Shown: positions 1 to 7,637, counted from the stretch's first letter. The stretch: DNA of 35,173 bases from Kiritimatiellia bacterium (GCA_016296065.1 JAEDKA010000038.1:1-35173); one strand, 5' to 3'. Program-made: numbers and translations. The notes: a model not told the origin generated them from the letters alone.

Positions 1-1
1 C

Positions 2-637
2 GTCGGCTACGCTCAGTCGACTTTGGATGACAACGGTGGTGCTGTAATGACTGGCGCACAGTTCCTTAATTGCGGAGGAACGGAGAGCGTTTCGCTATCC
101 TCGATTAAGCCGACGGCTACTACAATGTCCGCCGCAGAACTTGCTGGGTGCGTCGAGATTCAAACGCTTGACAACGCTGGCCTTACGGTTGACTCTTATG
201 TATGGAACGGAGAGGGATGGGAAGGTGACGAAGAGACGACCTTTGCGCCCGGAACTGGTCTTTGGGTATTCAACCAGATAGGAGATGCCGATATCGTTGG
301 CTTTCAGACATCTGGCAAGGTCGGCAAATCGGATGTTTCCGTGCTACTGGATGACAACGGCGGCGCAGTTGGTGTTGCCAATCCGTTTCCTGTCAAGGTC
401 GCCCTTGCCGACATTCTTCCCGAATGCGAAACAATGTCTGCCACTGAACTTGCAGGTTGCATCGAAATTCAGACGCTCGACAACGCTGGTCTCACAGTTG
501 ACTCATATGTATGGAATGGCGAAGGCTGGGAAGGTGATGACAACACAGAGTTCGCGGCAGGCGCCGGTCTTTGGGTCTTCAACCAGATTGGCGATTCTGC
601 CGAAGTAACACTTCGCATTCCCGCGCCTGAGTTTTAA
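2..637 (+). CDS. Two-repeat protein of cassette pair 1 (5' end may lie off the window)
   Basis: I do not recognise a named family. The protein has two similar repeats of about 95 residues. Each runs from an IQTLDNAGLTVDSYVWNG segment to a GLWVFNQIG segment, joined by a SGKVGKSDVSV linker and an ANPFPVKVAL strand, and the protein ends in IPAPEF. The reading frame is open from base 2 and begins VGYAQS, so the gene may extend leftward. The first ATG at a position homologous to the other four copies is at 47 (MTGAQF). The GNPFP and GLWV signatures loosely resemble beta-sandwich repeats of secreted proteins, which is a weak inference. It lies 56 bp upstream of a PEP-CTERM gene and is probably co-transcribed with it. 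No signal peptide is visible in the part present. Confidence 0.7.
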   Translation, partial: VGYAQSTLDDNGGAVMTGAQFLNCGGTESVSLSSIKPTATTMSAAELAGCVEIQTLDNAGLTVDSYVWNGEGWEGDEETTFAPGTGLWVFNQIGDADIVGFQTSGKVGKSDVSVLLDDNGGAVGVANPFPVKVALADILPECETMSATELAGCIEIQTLDNAGLTVDSYVWNGEGWEGDDNTEFAAGAGLWVFNQIGDSAEVTLRIPAPEF

Positions 638-647
638 TCATTTATGC

Positions 648-670
648 GTATACGGCAAAGGGTCGTGTGC
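648..670 (+). other. Intercistronic hairpin of cassette pair 1
   Basis: GTATACG (648-654) pairs with CGTGTGC (664-670) through seven Watson-Crick or GU pairs. It lies between the stop of the two-repeat gene and the ribosome binding site of the PEP-CTERM gene. The same 23-nt structure is found at this position in the other four cassettes. Confidence 0.6.
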
Positions 671-693
671 AACATAAAAAAGGAAAAATGAAA

Positions 694-1194
694 ATGAAGA
701 AACTAATGATCATCATAGCAGCCACCTTCGTGGCGGTTGCCTCACAAGCGGCGTCTTTTGCGTGGAAGACGTCTGGAATAAAGGGTGTTGAGGGTTCCGA
801 CCTGTTTACTGGATCGGCCATTCTCACAGCATACGCGACTGGTACCGATACTGTTATCGGCACGTGGAATGGCAACATCGTAAATGGCGTGTTAAATGGT
901 GCCTCTACGGGCCTAACAATATCCAGCGATTCGTTCACAACAAGTTCCAAGTATGACTTCATCTTCGTGGCGACGACCACATATGAAGGCAAGGACTACG
1001 AGTGGACATCAACAAAGAAGACAGGTATTACCGCACAGGCAACATCGACACCTTCCCTTTCTTGGTTCGCTGCGAACCACACCACGGGTGAGGGTATCAA
1101 TGCCAACGGTTGGGCGGCTGTCCCGGAGCCGACGAGCGGGCTTCTGCTCCTCCTCGGCATGGCGGGCCTCGCGCTGAAGCGTAAACGCGCCTAA
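694..1194 (+). CDS. PEP-CTERM sorting-domain protein, cassette pair 1
   Basis: Small exported protein, about 166 aa from this start. An N-terminal signal peptide (MKKLMIIIAATFVAVASQA) precedes a beta-rich body opening SFAWKTSGIKG. The C-terminus is a PEP-CTERM signal: VPEPTSG, a Leu-rich membrane segment, then KRKRA. In known systems this tail is recognised and cleaved by an exosortase, leading to surface display or secretion; no exosortase lies in the window. I chose ATG 694 over ATG 688 because AGGA at 681-684 is then 9 nt upstream and the paralogs all begin MKK. The body shares its opening, KW/FxW followed by an Asn/Ser-rich stretch, with four paralogs. Its function is unknown. Confidence 0.85.
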   Translation: MKKLMIIIAATFVAVASQAASFAWKTSGIKGVEGSDLFTGSAILTAYATGTDTVIGTWNGNIVNGVLNGASTGLTISSDSFTTSSKYDFIFVATTTYEGKDYEWTSTKKTGITAQATSTPSLSWFAANHTTGEGINANGWAAVPEPTSGLLLLLGMAGLALKRKRA

Positions 1195-1218
1195 GTTAAA
1201 CTGGCTATAAAGCCATAC

Positions 1219-1248
1219 GAAGAGCGACCTCAGACGAGGCCGCTCTTC
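1219..1248 (+). terminator. Hairpin terminator after pair 1
   Basis: GAAGAGCG-A-CCTC, loop AGAC, GAGG-C-CGCTCTTC: a 12-bp stem with one mismatch, 25 bp after the PEP-CTERM stop. A near-copy lies at 8408-8437. The interval 1249-1366 then runs as a leader to pair 2. It matches the leader of pair 4 (8310-8407, opposite strand), including the CCCGCTTTGTCGGCTACG stretch. Confidence 0.65.
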
Positions 1249-1366
1249 TGCTATATTCTGCACTTCAATTCGGACTGGAACGCCGTCACAGGCTCATTTA
1301 TAGGGCTTCTGGCGGCATTCCCGCTTTGTCGGCTACGCACAGAGCGAGCTGCGCAGAGGTGCAACA

Positions 1367-1987
1367 ATGATGACTCCGCAATTCATATCTATTGGTGAGT
1401 CCTCATCTATATCTCTGGACAGCCTCAAGCCCGTCGGCGAAGATGTTGATACCGAAGGCGGTGTTAACATTCAGGTGCTGAATGCATTTGGCGTGACGGT
1501 GAATCAATATCTCTGGATTGACTGGAGTGCCGATGATGACATCGTTGGCTGGTGTGACGGCAACTTTGAACTAGTTAGCGGCGTGACATTTGAACCAGGC
1601 CAGGGATTGTGGGTACAGGGGACTTCCGCTGGCGCTTCGGTACAGTCTGCTGGAAAAGTTGGAACATCAGATGTGACAATTCAACTTCGCAGAGGTGCGA
1701 CAGCGACCGGCAATCCGTTCCCAGTCACGATAGCGTTGCAGGATATACTCCCCATCGGCGAAGATGTTGATACCGAAGGCGGTGTTAACATCCAGGTGCT
1801 GAATGCATATGGTGTGACAGTGAATCAATATCTCTGGATTGACTGGAGTGCCGATGATGACATCGTTGGCTGGTGTGACGGCAACTTTGAACTAGTTAGC
1901 GGCGTGACATTTGAACCAGGCCAGGGATTGTGGGTACAGGGGACAAGTTCTGATGCATATCTCCGCTTCCCTGCTCCTGAACTCTAA
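1367..1987 (+). CDS. Two-repeat protein of cassette pair 2
   Basis: 206 aa, paralog of the pair 1 protein. Two repeats of 107-codon period contain NIQVLNA, YLWIDWSADDD and EPGQGLWVQGTS. They are joined by SAGKVGTSDVTI and GNPFPVTI, and the protein ends RFPAPEL. The repeats are almost identical at DNA level, implying recent duplication or gene conversion. The start at 1367 (or 1370) has AGAGG 7-8 nt upstream, the best ribosome binding site of the five copies. The frame stays open upstream through VGYAQSELRRGAT to a stop, with no start codon in that stretch. No signal peptide is visible. It lies 50 bp upstream of a PEP-CTERM gene. Function unknown. Confidence 0.75.
   Translation: MMTPQFISIGESSSISLDSLKPVGEDVDTEGGVNIQVLNAFGVTVNQYLWIDWSADDDIVGWCDGNFELVSGVTFEPGQGLWVQGTSAGASVQSAGKVGTSDVTIQLRRGATATGNPFPVTIALQDILPIGEDVDTEGGVNIQVLNAYGVTVNQYLWIDWSADDDIVGWCDGNFELVSGVTFEPGQGLWVQGTSSDAYLRFPAPEL
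1434..1944 (+). repeat. Near-identical 190-bp internal direct repeat
   Basis: Bases 1434-1623 recur at 1755-1944, an offset of 321 bp or 107 codons. I count four mismatches, all within the segment covering NIQVLNAFGVTV. The linker between the copies is not repeated. Confidence 0.9.
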
Positions 1988-1996
1988 AGAATTTAG

Positions 1997-2019
1997 GTGC
2001 GCGGGATAGGCTCACGCGC
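1997..2019 (+). other. Intercistronic hairpin of cassette pair 2
   Basis: GTGCGCGGG pairs with CTCACGCGC around loop ATAGG; eight of nine positions pair, with one C-A mismatch. It lies 9 nt after the stop of the two-repeat gene and just before the ribosome binding site of the PEP-CTERM gene. Confidence 0.65.
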
Positions 2020-2037
2020 TTAAAAGGAAAACAAACA

Positions 2038-2493
2038 ATGAAGAAAATAATCATATTGGCGGCGGTCATCGTCGCAGGTATTGCGGCAAATGCCGCTGCA
2101 TTCAACTGGTCTGCAACACGTATATACGGTCCAGACAATGCGTTGCTGTCAAATGCAACAGCTAGTCTGTATTGTGATGCGCTGGGGAAGGATGCTCTTT
2201 CGACTGCTTCGGTTAGTGGCGGAACCATTGCTTCTACAGAATTCACAGTCGCAAGCGCGGTAGCAGGGACTTCCTATGATTTTTATTTTGTAGTAGAAAC
2301 CGGTGGTAAGGCTTTTACATCGGCCGCGAAGCCTGCTGACGCGATGAGCGTTGGTGTATCCACTGTCGCATTCGGTAATCAGAAAAGTGCGACACAGGCC
2401 TCTGGCGCTTGGGCGGCAGTACCTGAGCCGACGAGCGGACTTCTGCTCATCCTCGGTATGGCTGGCCTCGCTTTGAAGCGTAAACGCGCCTAA
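2038..2493 (+). CDS. PEP-CTERM sorting-domain protein, cassette pair 2
   Basis: 151 aa. The signal peptide is MKKIIILAAVIVAGIAANA, followed by AFNWSATRIYGPDN, a beta-rich body and the tail VPEPTSGLLLILGMAGLALKRKRA. The tail fits an exosortase sorting signal: PEP box, hydrophobic helix, basic end. AAAGGA at 2023-2028 supports the start. It is a paralog of the PEP-CTERM genes at 694, 4319, 7136 and 8461, closest in its opening to the 8461 copy (both carry IYGPD). It follows the two-repeat gene after the hairpin and ends in its own terminator. Role unknown; presumably exported. Confidence 0.85.
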   Translation: MKKIIILAAVIVAGIAANAAAFNWSATRIYGPDNALLSNATASLYCDALGKDALSTASVSGGTIASTEFTVASAVAGTSYDFYFVVETGGKAFTSAAKPADAMSVGVSTVAFGNQKSATQASGAWAAVPEPTSGLLLILGMAGLALKRKRA

Positions 2494-2519
2494 GCAAGCA
2501 CAGCCACAAGGCAAGAAAA

Positions 2520-2549
2520 GCCGTCTCCTTTTCGGGAGGCGGCTTCTTT
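2520..2549 (+). terminator. Intrinsic terminator after pair 2
   Basis: GCCGTCTCC, loop TTTTC, GGGAGGCGGC, followed by TTCTTTTC. The same stem occurs in inverted orientation at 4267-4290, so the hipBA module is bracketed by identical terminators. Confidence 0.85.
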
Positions 2550-2632
2550 TCTTTCCTTTTTGTGCTCCTGGGGTTTGTAGTCCGTGACATAAGGCGAATT
2601 TCTCAATATTTGCGGACCCCCATCTTCCCGAG

Positions 2633-2739
2633 CGGTAAATATCCGCCCCTAACTGTCACACAAAGAGAAAAATATCCCTATCGGTAAATTTCACCATTGA
2701 AAACAGAAGCAAATTTTGATAAAATACCGTTCGGTAAAT
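2633..2739 (+). promoter_or_regulatory. hipBA promoter with three CGGTAAAT repeats
   Basis: TTGAAA (2697-2702), a 17-nt spacer and TAAAAT (2720-2725) make a good sigma-70 promoter. The octamer CGGTAAAT occurs at 2633-2640, 2682-2689 and 2732-2739, spaced 49 and 50 bp. The last copy sits at the expected transcription start. Each copy is in a partly palindromic setting, for example ACCGTTCGGT. These are candidate HipB operators; autoregulation is known for HipB but is inferred here. Confidence 0.6.
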
Positions 2740-2752
2740 CGGGAAAGACCTT

Positions 2753-2956
2753 ATGACAGCAAAAGAACTAGGAACAATAATCCAGAAAACGCGCAAGGAG
2801 CAAAGGATGACGCAACCGCAACTGGCCATGGCCTGCGGCACTGGTGTCCGATTCATCGTCGATCTGGAGGCAGGCAAGGAGACTTGCCAGCTTGGCAAGG
2901 CTCTCCTTGTTGCGCAGATGCTCGGGCTGAATATTGGCATCACAGGACAAGAGTAG
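2753..2956 (+). CDS. hipB: HipB-like antitoxin, HTH XRE family
   Basis: 67 aa, the usual size for a minimal HipB/Y4mF-type regulator. A helix-turn-helix spans about residues 8-62 (IIQKTRKEQRMTQPQLAMAC, then RFIVDLEAGK), with the usual hydrophobic core. In the family it neutralises HipA by forming a DNA-bound complex and represses its own operon; three matching octamers lie in the promoter. Translation starts close to the predicted transcription start. The hipA ATG follows 16 nt after this stop, so the two are co-transcribed antitoxin first. Confidence 0.9.
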   Translation: MTAKELGTIIQKTRKEQRMTQPQLAMACGTGVRFIVDLEAGKETCQLGKALLVAQMLGLNIGITGQE

Positions 2957-2972
2957 CAGGAGTGTCTGCGAC

Positions 2973-4226
2973 ATGGAAGATTCCAAAGTCATCCGTAGCC
3001 TCGATGTGTTCTGGAGCGGCAGAATCGTTGGCAGATACGATTTGCTTGAGGACGGCTCCGAATTGTTTACATATGACGGCAACTATCTTGAATCCGCAGA
3101 GGCCGCGCCCATATCCCATTCGCTTCCGCTTCGTGCCGATCCGTACGGCAGGCGCCAACTGCGACCGTTTTTCGCTGGGCTTCTGCCGGAAGAGTCGCAG
3201 AGACAACGCATAGCCGCCTATCTTGGTCTTGCAGAAAGCGACGACTTCTCGATGCTTGAGGCTATCGGGGGCGAATGCGCGGGCGCACTTGAAATCATTC
3301 CGCACGGGAAGGCGCCGCATGAAGACGAGAACTCGCTTTCACCATGCGGCGAAGAGCTCCTTTCTGAAATCGTAAAGTCTCTGCCCTATCGACCGATGAT
3401 GGCGGGAGAGACTGGGTTGCGGCTCTCGCTTGCCGGGGCGCAAAGCAAACTGCCTGTCGTGTTCAGGGACGGACGCTTCTATCTGCCTGAGAACGGAACG
3501 CCCTCGACACACATCCTGAAGCCTGAGTTGTCCGAGTGGTTCAAAGGGATTGTCGTCAACGAGCATTGCTGCATGACGCTTGCCAGAGCGATGGGCATCG
3601 CCGCAGCCGAGACGCAAATCATCAATATCGGCGACATCCCTTGCTTGCTCGTCACGCGCTATGACCGGTCTGTCGATCCGGTCTCGGGCGCCGTGCGGCG
3701 CATTCACCAGGAGGACTTCTGCCAGGCGCTTGGAAGGCCGCCAGAGCAGAAGTACCAAGCGGACGGAGGTCCATTGGCGCGTGAAATCGTGCGACTCATT
3801 CGGGGCGGCTGGTCGACAACGCCCGCAAAAGACGTCCTTGCATTCGTCGATCTTGTCGTCTTCAACGCGATTATCGGCAACGCGGACGCGCACGGCAAGA
3901 ACTTCTCGATGCTCTACGACGGGCGGAACCGCCGACTTGCGCCAGGCTACGACCTTGTCTCCACGGTGTTTTGGCCGACGCTTGCATCCGCGCCGGCAAT
4001 GAAAATCGGCGGAAGCGACTCCATCAACTCCATCCTGTCCGGACACTGGCGGAAGTTCGCGCAGGAGACGGGCGTGTCCTTGGCGGCCCTGCGATCCCGC
4101 ATTGTGCATCTATGCACAGCGGCGATGTCCCACACCTGCGAATCACTCTCCATTCCGATTGAATGCGAGAGCGTTCTATCCGTCATCAGGGAACGGGCGG
4201 AGAAACTGAAAACCTGCGCCAACTGA
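2973..4226 (+). CDS. hipA: HipA-like serine/threonine kinase toxin
   Basis: 417 aa from ATG 2973, which has AGGAG at 2958-2962; a longer reading from TTG 2934 would overlap hipB. The N-terminal HipA_N domain (about residues 7-110) includes ISHSLPLR and PFFAGLLPE. The kinase domain follows, with LAGAQSKLPV (ATP-binding region), NADAHGKNFS (catalytic Asp and metal-binding Asn near residues 305 and 310) and YDLVST (metal-binding Asp near 327). All key residues are present, so it should be active. Characterised HipA proteins phosphorylate glutamyl-tRNA synthetase and cause growth arrest; the target here is unknown. It is flanked by two cassette terminators, which suggests insertion as a unit. Confidence 0.92.
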   Translation: MEDSKVIRSLDVFWSGRIVGRYDLLEDGSELFTYDGNYLESAEAAPISHSLPLRADPYGRRQLRPFFAGLLPEESQRQRIAAYLGLAESDDFSMLEAIGGECAGALEIIPHGKAPHEDENSLSPCGEELLSEIVKSLPYRPMMAGETGLRLSLAGAQSKLPVVFRDGRFYLPENGTPSTHILKPELSEWFKGIVVNEHCCMTLARAMGIAAAETQIINIGDIPCLLVTRYDRSVDPVSGAVRRIHQEDFCQALGRPPEQKYQADGGPLAREIVRLIRGGWSTTPAKDVLAFVDLVVFNAIIGNADAHGKNFSMLYDGRNRRLAPGYDLVSTVFWPTLASAPAMKIGGSDSINSILSGHWRKFAQETGVSLAALRSRIVHLCTAAMSHTCESLSIPIECESVLSVIRERAEKLKTCAN

Positions 4227-4261
4227 AACTCCGACTGAGACAGGCGAAGCCGCCATGCAAA

Positions 4262-4298
4262 AAGAAGCCGCCTCCCGAAAAGGAGACGGCTTTCTTTA
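4262..4298. terminator. Bidirectional terminator between hipA and pair 3
   Basis: AAAGAAGCCGCCTCCC, loop GAAAA, GGAGACGGCTTTCTTT. There are T runs on both strands, so it serves hipA (+) and the convergent PEP-CTERM gene (-). It is the inverted copy of 2520-2543. Confidence 0.85.
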
Positions 4299-4318
4299 TG
4301 CCTTGCGGCTTTGCTTGC

Positions 4319-4807
4319 TTAGGCGCGTTTACGCTTCAGCGCGAGGCCCGCCATGCCGAGGAGGAGCAGAAGCCCGCTCGTCGGCTCCGGGACGGCTGCC
4401 CAGTTAGAGGCGTTCTGGGTGGCAGTAGCCAAGGAACCAAAACCAACCGTTGTAGTTGCCGTCGCTTGAGCAGACACACCGGTCTTCTCTGCAGACGTGA
4501 AGGTCTTTCCATTGTCTTCAATCACCATATAGAAGTTATAGGTACTCCCGGCAGTGACTGCATCAGTGTCAAACGTGAGCCCTGTTGTACTTCCGTCTTT
4601 GATTGTACCGCTGGTTACTGTCCCAGTGGTGACGACAAATGCTGAACTCGCATCAGAAGTTGACAAGTAGGCGTACAGAGTTGCCGTGCCGCTGAACTTC
4701 GTTGTAGTGTCAGACGAATAGATATTCGTTGCTGTCCACTTGAACGATGCGGCATTAGCCGCTATCGTTACGACGGCAACTGCCGCCATGATTAGTATTT
4801 TCTTCAT
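4319..4807 (-). CDS. PEP-CTERM sorting-domain protein, cassette pair 3
   Basis: 162 aa. Signal peptide MKKILIMAAVAVVTIAANA, then SFKWTATNIYSSDTTTKF, a Ser/Thr-rich beta body and the tail VPEPTSGLLLLLGMAGLALKRKRA. The opening matches the pair 4 copy most closely (IYSSD/VYSSD). A ribosome binding site AAGGAG lies just upstream of ATG 4807. It is the second gene of a leftward two-gene unit, read after the hairpin at 4826-4848. The last 70 bp of coding DNA are nearly identical between the cassettes. Exported; role unknown. Confidence 0.85.
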   Translation of the reverse strand: MKKILIMAAVAVVTIAANAASFKWTATNIYSSDTTTKFSGTATLYAYLSTSDASSAFVVTTGTVTSGTIKDGSTTGLTFDTDAVTAGSTYNFYMVIEDNGKTFTSAEKTGVSAQATATTTVGFGSLATATQNASNWAAVPEPTSGLLLLLGMAGLALKRKRA

Positions 4808-4825
4808 TTTCTTTCTCCTTGTTTA

Positions 4826-4848
4826 GCGCATGAGACAATCCCATGCAC
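4826..4848 (-). other. Intercistronic hairpin of cassette pair 3
   Basis: On the minus strand GTGCATGGGA pairs with TCTCATGCGC around loop TTG, ten continuous pairs counting GU. Relative to pair 5, G-U and U-A at stem positions 5-6 become A-U and U-A, so pairing is kept although the bases differ. Confidence 0.7.
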
Positions 4849-4857
4849 ATAAATCAC

Positions 4858-5472
4858 TTACAGTTCAGGTGCAGGGAAACGAATTGACTGGCTTGTAGAT
4901 GAACCATACACCCAAAGACCTTGGCCTGGTTCAAATGAAACTCCTTCAAGAATATTACCGTCATCATCCGCCCAAGCCTCTTGATCGCCATTTTCGCCTG
5001 CCCAATCTATCCAATTGTAGCTATCGACGGTTCGCCCATAGGCATCAAGCGTCTGAATATAAACATTGTCCGAAAGGTCATCGCCTTCCGGGATAATGTC
5101 TTGAAGGTCTATAGAAACAGGAAACGGGTTGCCTGTTCCAACCGCACCAGCAAGTAATGCGACAGAAACATCACTCGTACCGACCTTGCCAGCAGTCTGG
5201 ATTGTTTGATCTGTAGATATGCCATAAATCCAGAGCCCCTGACCAGGAGTGAAGGAAACGTTCTCGATTATATTGCCATCATCGTCAGCCCAAGCCGTCT
5301 GATCTCCGTCTTCGCCTGCCCAGTCTATCCAGTTATAACTGTCCACGGTACGGCCAAAGGCATCGAGTGTCTGCAAGTAGACATTGTCCGACAAATCATC
5401 GCCATTAGGAATAATGGACTGAAGAGGGATTGCCTCTGTCGACCCAATATTAACGAACTGAGGGGTAATCAT
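4858..5472 (-). CDS. Two-repeat protein of cassette pair 3
   Basis: 204 aa paralog of the pair 1 and 2 proteins. Repeat 1 holds GDDLSDNVYLQTLDAFGRT, YNWIDWAGEDGD and TPGQGLWIYG. Repeat 2 repeats these with small changes. The joint is TAGKVGTSDVSVALL and GTGNPFPVSI, and the end is RFPAPEL. ATG 5472 is homologous to the start Met of the other copies, with AAGGT about 12 nt upstream. Upstream the frame continues open as LLVGYAQNGLKVGAS without an obvious start codon. No signal peptide is visible. First gene of a leftward pair. Function unknown. Confidence 0.75.
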   Translation of the reverse strand: MITPQFVNIGSTEAIPLQSIIPNGDDLSDNVYLQTLDAFGRTVDSYNWIDWAGEDGDQTAWADDDGNIIENVSFTPGQGLWIYGISTDQTIQTAGKVGTSDVSVALLAGAVGTGNPFPVSIDLQDIIPEGDDLSDNVYIQTLDAYGRTVDSYNWIDWAGENGDQEAWADDDGNILEGVSFEPGQGLWVYGSSTSQSIRFPAPEL

Positions 5473-5678
5473 AGAAGCGCCGACCTTCAGTCCGTTCTGC
5501 GCGTAGCCGACGAGTAATGAATCCCAGCTGCAATACGTGTGTACGGGCGCATGGTTGCCTACATAGTGCTACCGATGTGCAGAGATGTGCAGAATTATGG
5601 CAGTAAAAGTATGCGCAATGGTGACTATTGACTTGTAGCAATGTGTGCGCTTTCGTGCAAGAATTGACAGACGCGCTA

Positions 5679-5707
5679 TTGCGCAATCGTGGGAGTTGTG
5701 GTAAAAT
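5679..5707 (+). promoter_or_regulatory. Possible promoter of the AAA ATPase gene
   Basis: TTGCGC (5679-5684), a 17-nt spacer and TAAAAT (5702-5707), 29 nt upstream of the chosen ATG. The rest of the 263-bp gap from 5473 holds a tandem GATGTGCA/GATGTGCA at about 5573-5590 and the palindrome GCGCTATTGCGC near the -35. I see nothing else there. Confidence 0.4.
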
Positions 5708-5735
5708 ATACCTCGCCACAAGGGAAAGCAGAGAA

Positions 5736-7076
5736 ATGAACTTCAAAAGAAAGATATATGACCGAATCCTGCGGTGGAAAGCATCACGAAACGGCAAGAC
5801 GGCTCTTCTTGTCGAGGGCGCTCGCCGCGTAGGCAAGAGTTTTACCGTCGCGGAATTCGCCAGACGTGAATACAAAAGCCACGTCATAGTCGATTTTTCA
5901 AGTCCGCAACCCCTGACGCTTGATGCAATCCTCAATGCACCGCACGATCTTGACGGACTATTCAACCGCCTCTCGCTCGAATACCACACCCGACTCTATC
6001 CAAGGGAAACCCTCATCGTATTTGACGAAGTGCAGCTCTGCCCCAAGGCTCGGCAGCTCATAAAGCATCTTGTCGCCGACGGACGGTACGACTATATCGA
6101 GACGGGCTCTCTCATTACGTTGAAAACGATGTCCGAGGACATACTGATTCCATCGGAGGAGGAGCGCATATCCATGCACCCGATGGACTTCGAGGAGTTT
6201 TGCTGGGCTTTGGACGATGGCGTCACGCCCGGCTTCATTCGGGAATGCTTCGACATGTCCAAGCCGCTCGGCGCCCTGCACCAGACAGTAATGAACCGGT
6301 ACTGCGAATATCTATGCGTCGGGGGAATGCCACAGGCTGTCGCCGAATACGCCGCGACAAAGGACATATCGTGCGCCGATCTTGTGAAGCGCGACATTCT
6401 GAAACTGTACCGGGACGACATAGCCAAGTTCGCCAGGGGGAACGCGGCGAAGGTCCGGAGCATCTTCGACCAGATTCCGGGGCAGCTCTCGAAAAAGGAG
6501 AAACGATATTCTCTCGCGAGCCTCGGCAAGTCCGCGCGCATGAGGGAATACGAGGATTCTTTCGTCTGGCTGGCAGACGCCAAGGTTGCGAATCCATGCT
6601 ACAACGCAACCGACCCGACGGTAGGAATGGCGCTGTCGTCCGATTTCTCCACAATGAAGCTCTACATGGGCGACACGGGGCTTCTGATGACGCTTGCCCT
6701 TGGCGACGAAAACGCGACATCCGGCGACCTTTACAAGGCCGTCTTCACCGGCGACGTCTATTTCAACAGCGGCATGATAGCGGAGAACGCCGTCGCGCAG
6801 AGTTTCGCCATGTCAGGACGCCCGCTTTTCTTTTATTCGAGACGGAACCCGGAATCCCACCGGAATGAACTGGAGATCGACTTCCTCATACGGCGGGACG
6901 GCGACATCTGCCCCGTGGAAGTGAAAAGCGGGAGGTATCAAAGCCACGCCTCGTTGGACAAATTCCGCGCCAAGTTCAAAGACAGGCTCGGACAGCCCTA
7001 CATTCTCTACACGAAGGATGTAATGGAGAAAGACGGCATAATCCACCTTCCCCTCTACATGGCAATGTTCCTGTAA
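5736..7076 (+). CDS. AAA family ATPase with C-terminal DUF4143-type domain
   Basis: 446 aa from ATG 5736 (MNFKRKIYDRIL); a longer in-frame start at 5628 lies upstream of the likely promoter. Walker A is GARRVGKS (about residues 26-33) and Walker B is LIVFDEVQ (about 95-102), in an AAA_14-type fold. The C-terminal DUF4143 region ends with LEIDFLI...CPVEVKSG, a PD-(D/E)XK-like signature. Families of this type are abundant in host-associated and PVC/Bacteroidetes genomes, and their biological role is not established. It sits alone between cassette pairs 3 and 4, is convergent with pair 4 and shares its terminator. It is probably an inserted accessory gene. Confidence 0.88.
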   Translation: MNFKRKIYDRILRWKASRNGKTALLVEGARRVGKSFTVAEFARREYKSHVIVDFSSPQPLTLDAILNAPHDLDGLFNRLSLEYHTRLYPRETLIVFDEVQLCPKARQLIKHLVADGRYDYIETGSLITLKTMSEDILIPSEEERISMHPMDFEEFCWALDDGVTPGFIRECFDMSKPLGALHQTVMNRYCEYLCVGGMPQAVAEYAATKDISCADLVKRDILKLYRDDIAKFARGNAAKVRSIFDQIPGQLSKKEKRYSLASLGKSARMREYEDSFVWLADAKVANPCYNATDPTVGMALSSDFSTMKLYMGDTGLLMTLALGDENATSGDLYKAVFTGDVYFNSGMIAENAVAQSFAMSGRPLFFYSRRNPESHRNELEIDFLIRRDGDICPVEVKSGRYQSHASLDKFRAKFKDRLGQPYILYTKDVMEKDGIIHLPLYMAMFL

Positions 7077-7086
7077 GGCAAAGAAG

Positions 7087-7108
7087 CCGCCCTCGTTAGA
7101 GGACGGCT
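7087..7108. terminator. Bidirectional terminator between the AAA ATPase and pair 4
   Basis: GCCG-C-CCTC, loop GTTA, GAGG-A-CGGC, flanked by AAAGAA on the left and TTTCTTT on the right. It has the same design and offset from the neighbouring PEP-CTERM stop as the terminator at 4262-4298, but a different stem. Confidence 0.75.
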
Positions 7109-7135
7109 TTCTTTATGTCTTACAGCTACGCTCAA

Positions 7136-7618
7136 TTAGGCGCGTTTGCGCTTGAGGGCTAGACCCGCCATGCCAAGGAGCATGAGAAGCCCACTCGTAG
7201 GTTCAGGAACAGCAGCCCAGTTGGATGGGTTTTGTGTGGCTGACTGCTGATTGCCAAACGCCACCTGGGTTGTTCCAACAGCCGCAATCGTCACATTCTC
7301 CTTCACCGCAGAGGTGAATGCCTTTCCACCATCTTCGAAAACATAGTAGAAGTTCCATGTTTCGTTAGCGGAAATGCTGTCAATCACGCTTGTCTTGCTC
7401 ACTGCGCCAGCAGCTGTAAGCGTAAAAGTGTCTACAACGCTGTAATCACCAACAACGCTTGAAACCACTTGTGCGGCATAAAGCGACACTGTGCTTCCAA
7501 CGGCGAGTTTTGTCGTGGGGTCAGAACTGTAGACATTTGCTGCAGTCCACTTTACCGAAGCTGCGTTAGCTACGACAGACGTAACTGCCGCAACGGCAAT
7601 TATTATGAGTTTCTTCAT
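7136..7618 (-). CDS. PEP-CTERM sorting-domain protein, cassette pair 4
   Basis: 160 aa. Signal peptide MKKLIIIAVAAVTSVVANA, then SVKWTAANVYSSDPTTKL, a beta-rich body and VPEPTSGLLMLLGMAGLALKRKRA. AAAAAGGAAAAG lies immediately upstream of ATG 7618. Paralog of the other cassette PEP-CTERM proteins, closest to pair 3 in the N-terminal third. Second gene of the leftward pair 4 and convergent with the AAA ATPase. Presumably sorted by an exosortase; role unknown. Confidence 0.85.
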   Translation of the reverse strand: MKKLIIIAVAAVTSVVANAASVKWTAANVYSSDPTTKLAVGSTVSLYAAQVVSSVVGDYSVVDTFTLTAAGAVSKTSVIDSISANETWNFYYVFEDGGKAFTSAVKENVTIAAVGTTQVAFGNQQSATQNPSNWAAVPEPTSGLLMLLGMAGLALKRKRA

Positions 7619-7637
7619 TTTTCTTTTCCTTTTTTAG

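Noticed and set aside
2934..2972. hipA start at TTG 2934
   Set aside because: Overlaps hipB and lacks a ribosome binding site; ATG 2973 has AGGAG.
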